From NCBI GenBank assembly GCA_016713865.1, contig JADJOG010000009.1, positions 1 through 64,000 of the forward strand: a stretch of DNA of 64,000 nt, given 5' to 3'. A model generated the notes under the pieces. It ran no database searches and was not told the origin of the DNA. It was given only the letters and a program-made list of their open reading frames with translations. Source of the DNA: Flavobacteriales bacterium (GTDB lineage Bacteria > Bacteroidota > Bacteroidia > Flavobacteriales_F > PHOS-HE28). Numbering within the stretch: the first letter of the stretch is position 1; each line of letters begins with the position of its first letter. Shown here piece by piece: positions 61,354-64,000 of this stretch. The translations under genes and the position numbers were made by a program.

Positions 61354-61386
61354 GGCGGCGCAAGGTACCTTGGTCCGCAACGCCAC

Positions 61387-61833
61387 ATGCTTCCCATTCG
61401 ATTCCTGCTTGCCGTTGCGCATCTGTTCGCGCTGGCCATCGGCATCTCCGCTGTTTATGCGCGCGGCCGCGCGCTGCGGCATGTGCGGTCCACTGCCGAC
61501 CTGCATTCCGTTTTCCATGCGGACAATTGGTATGGTGTAGCAGCGCTCTTGTGGATAGCCACTGGCTTGTGGCGCGCATTCGGTGGCGTTGAGAAGGGTG
61601 CCGACTACTACTTGGGCAGCCATTGGTTCATGGGCAAGCTGGGCCTTTTCGGCATCGTACTGCTGCTTGAGCTGCTACCCATGATCACGCTCATCCGTTG
61701 GCGTCGAGTGCTAAAAAGAGGCATGCCGATCGAGCTGAACCGCACGTCATTGTTGGCCAAATTGAGTTTCGCGCAAGTGCCGCTGCTCCTCCTCATGGTG
61801 CTCATGGCTGCGGCCATGGCCAGGGGGTTCTGA
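61387..61833 (+). CDS. DUF2214-type membrane protein
   Basis: 148 residues with four helices: MLPIRFLLAVAHLFALAIGI, WYGVAALLWIATGLWRAFGG, FGIVLLLELLPMITLIRW and VPLLLLMVLMAAAMARGF. His18 and the Gly-rich second helix match DUF2214 proteins, integral membrane proteins with no assigned role. It is divergent from ccmB with 33 bases between starts. That gap holds the palindrome CAAGGTACCTTG. Confidence 0.78.
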   Translation: MLPIRFLLAVAHLFALAIGISAVYARGRALRHVRSTADLHSVFHADNWYGVAALLWIATGLWRAFGGVEKGADYYLGSHWFMGKLGLFGIVLLLELLPMITLIRWRRVLKRGMPIELNRTSLLAKLSFAQVPLLLLMVLMAAAMARGF

Positions 61834-61868
61834 ACGTCCTTCTATCTTCCCGCCGCAACCCGCAACGC

Positions 61869-64000
61869 ATGCCCGCAATGTGCTCGCTTCTCCGTCGGCT
61901 ATTCGCCGTGCTCCTCCCCTGTTGTTGTCTGGCTGGCGCTGCTCAGGCGCAGCAATACAAACTGCGTGGGGTGATCACCGACAGCAACACCGGCGAGACC
62001 CTCATAGGCGCCAACGTGATCCTGAAAGGCACCACGGTAGGCGCAACCACCGACATCGATGGTCGATTCGAGCTTCGCGTGAATGAACTGCCGCCCTACA
62101 CGCTGGTGGTGAGCTTCATGGGCTACCAGCCCTTGGAACTGGAAGTGAAGAGCCTGGACAAAGAACTCCGGCTGAAGCTGAGCACTGATCAGGTGTTGCT
62201 GAAGGAAGCCGAAGTAGTGGGCAGCCGGATCAGCGAGAAGCAGAAGCTGGCGCCGCTCACCGTGGAGAGCATGGATGTGATCGCCATTCGCGAAGCGCCC
62301 AGCGGCGATTTCTACGAGAGCCTCGGAACACTGAAGGGCGTTGACATGACCGCTGCGAGCATGGGCTTCAAGGTGATCAACACACGGGGCTTCAACAGCA
62401 CCAGTCCCGTGCGCTCCTTACAGCTGATCGACGGCGTGGACAACCAAAGCCCAGGGCCTCAACTTCTCGCTGGGCAACTTCCTTGGCGCGAGCGATCTTG
62501 ATGTGATGAAAGTGGATGCGATCGCTGGAGCGAGCACCGCCTATTTCGGCCCTGGCGCTTTCAATGGCGTGATCAACATGACCACCAAGAGCCCGTGGGC
62601 ATTCCCCGGGCTGAGCGTGAGCGCGAAAGGCGGAGAGCGCGGGCTGCTCGAAGGAGCGGTCGCTGGGCTCAGGTGTTCAAGGACAAGGACGGCAAGCAGC
62701 GCTTCGCATACAAGCTGAACGTTTTCGGAATGCGCGCGGAGGATTGGTACGCTCAGGATTACGGCCCTACAAGCGATTCGCCCACGGGCATCCGGAATCC
62801 CGGGCGTTACGATGGCGTGAACATCTACGGCGATGAGAACGTGACGGTGAACAACGACTTCAGCAACAACCTCTTCGACCGGCGCACCTATCCCGGCCTC
62901 GGCTTGTTCCTGCGCCCCGGCTATCAGGAATCCGACTTGGTCGATTACGGCACCAATAACCTGAAGGCAGGACTCTCGCTGCACTACAAGGTGAAGGACA
63001 GCCTGGAGTTGATCGCATCGAGCAATTACAGCCGCGGAAGCACGGTGTACCAAGGCGAGAACCGCTACCGCTTGGAGAATGTGCAGTTCTATCAGCATAA
63101 GCTCGAACTGCGCAAAGAGGGCACCTGGTTCGTGCGCGGCTACCTCACTGCCGAGGATGCCGGCGACACCTACGACATCTTCACAACTGGGGTGCGCCTG
63201 CAAGAAGCCTCGGGCCTCACTCGCGAATGGAACATCCGCTACTTCACGCTTTGGGAGACGTACATCAAGCCGCAGTTCATCGCAACCAGGCCGGGCTACC
63301 TTACGACGCAGCAAGCCCAGCAACAGAGCATCACCACGCAAGAGGGCTACGACGAATACCTGACCGGTTTCGTGAACGCCAACCTCGACTTCTTCACTGC
63401 GCTGCACCAGTTCGCCGCCGATAGCATCAACCGGCAGAGCACCGGGCTCATCTCGCCCGCGTACGTGGTGGGAACCGAGCGTTTCCAGGAGAAGCTCGAA
63501 GAGATCCGGAGCAAGCGCTTCACCGATAATGGCTCGCTCTTCTTCGATCGCAGCAGGCTCGCGCACACCATGGGCGAGTACCGGTTCAAACCCGCCTTCG
63601 CCGAAGTGATCGTTGGCGGGAGCTTCAGGCAATACATGCCCAACAGCGCGGGCACTATCTTCCGCGACACGGGCGATGTGGCGATCCGCAACCGTGAATT
63701 CGGCCTGTACACCGGCTTTGGAGAAGAAGCTCTTGGAGGATCGCATGAAGGCCACCGTAACCCTGCGCATGGACAAGAACCAGAACTTCGATGCGCTCTT
63801 CTCCCCTGCCGCCAACCTGGTTTACACACCAAGGCAGGACCGCACCTTCCGCGTGAGCTTCAGCAGCGCCATACGGAACCCCACCCTGGCGGACCAATAC
63901 CTCTATTACAATGTGGGCCGCGCAATTCTGCTGGGCAATGTGGAAGGGCAATTCGAGGCGGGCAACGACAGCCTGATCACCATTGAGAGCTTCAACAACT
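61869..64000 (+). CDS. TonB-dependent receptor with carboxypeptidase-regulatory-like N-terminal domain (partial, frameshifted)
   Basis: Outer-membrane receptor for import of large or scarce nutrients. Signal peptide MPAMCSLLRRLFAVLLPCCC LAGAAQA, then a CarboxypepD-regulatory-like domain (LRGVITDSNTGETLIGANVI, GRFELRVNELPPYTLVVSFM). The plug domain follows (LKGVDMTAASMGFKVINTRG, LDVMKVDAIAGASTAYFGPG, GVINMTTKSPWAFPGL), then the beta-barrel (YKLNVFGMRAEDWYAQDYGP onward). Frame changes near 62450, 62665 and 63720 are needed. The final part reads MKATVTLRMDKNQNFDALFS to the window edge. The substrate is not identified. Confidence 0.88.

Noticed and set aside
61360..61371. CAAGGTACCTTG as a shared divergent promoter
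   Set aside because: It gives weak TACCTTGG/TACCTTGC boxes on both strands, but the minus one is almost at the ccmB ATG and neither matches the consensus well.
59671..61623. A 650-residue CcmB-CcmC fusion
   Set aside because: Both genes have their own starts and ends in other frames. The join passes through non-protein-like sequence.

Overview
The window is about 60% G+C chromosomal DNA from a member of the Bacteroidota, most likely a high-G+C Flavobacteriales-type lineage. The evidence is several proteins with type IX secretion (T9SS) C-terminal sorting regions, a gliding-motility-associated C-terminal domain protein, BshA for bacillithiol, a fused alpha-beta 2-oxo acid dehydrogenase E1, start sites without Shine-Dalgarno sequences, and several TAnnTTTG-type -7 boxes. 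No rRNA, tRNA, CRISPR array, phage or insertion sequence was recognised.

Layout. 1-1.7 kb: 2-oxo acid dehydrogenase E1 (minus, cut by the window edge). 1.8-7.7 kb: a tightly overlapping five-gene plus-strand operon for surface glycolipid or polymer building (GT2, methyltransferase, GT-C-like membrane transferase, LtaS-like phosphotransferase, diacylglycerol-kinase-like lipid kinase). 7.8-20 kb: secreted T9SS proteins interleaved with an OmpA-like lipoprotein, a Crp/Fnr regulator, a DinB-like protein and a PIN-PhoH ATPase. 20-24 kb: prfC and a TlpA-like thiol-disulfide protein. 24-34 kb: bshA, small membrane proteins, toxin-antitoxin remnants, an unknown low-G+C locus, an M1 metallopeptidase, a DUF6702-like protein, a damaged nth, an LPLAT acyltransferase and a fatty acid desaturase. 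34-46 kb: an ECF-like sigma factor, uvrA, a 1143-residue gliding-type adhesin, an ABC exporter, truA, a phosphoesterase, a DivIC/FtsB-like protein and an FKBP isomerase. 46.8-50 kb: a fused methylmalonyl-CoA mutase. 50-53 kb: an unknown membrane protein, hipBA and a GNAT. 53-61 kb: a nine-gene minus-strand operon (ccmB-ccmC-ccmD-ccmE-ccmF, a DUF2520-type Rossmann protein, a KdsC-type phosphatase, a UbiA prenyltransferase, Maf). 61-64 kb: a DUF2214-type protein and a TonB-dependent receptor cut by the window edge.

Two things stand out. First, short palindromic and heptad-repeat elements occur between genes and also in frame inside genes. One 30-bp palindrome lies in the E1 alpha-beta linker and again next to ccmF. 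Two different repeat-built inverted repeats lie inside the methylmalonyl-CoA mutase gene, one of them exactly at the junction where a shortened MutA-like part meets a complete MutB-like part. Second, about half the genes carry one or more single-base frameshifts, densest at 24.7-33.3 kb, while uvrA, the gliding adhesin, the ABC exporter, ccmF and others are intact. This looks like uneven consensus quality rather than decay, so frameshifted genes are annotated as whole loci.
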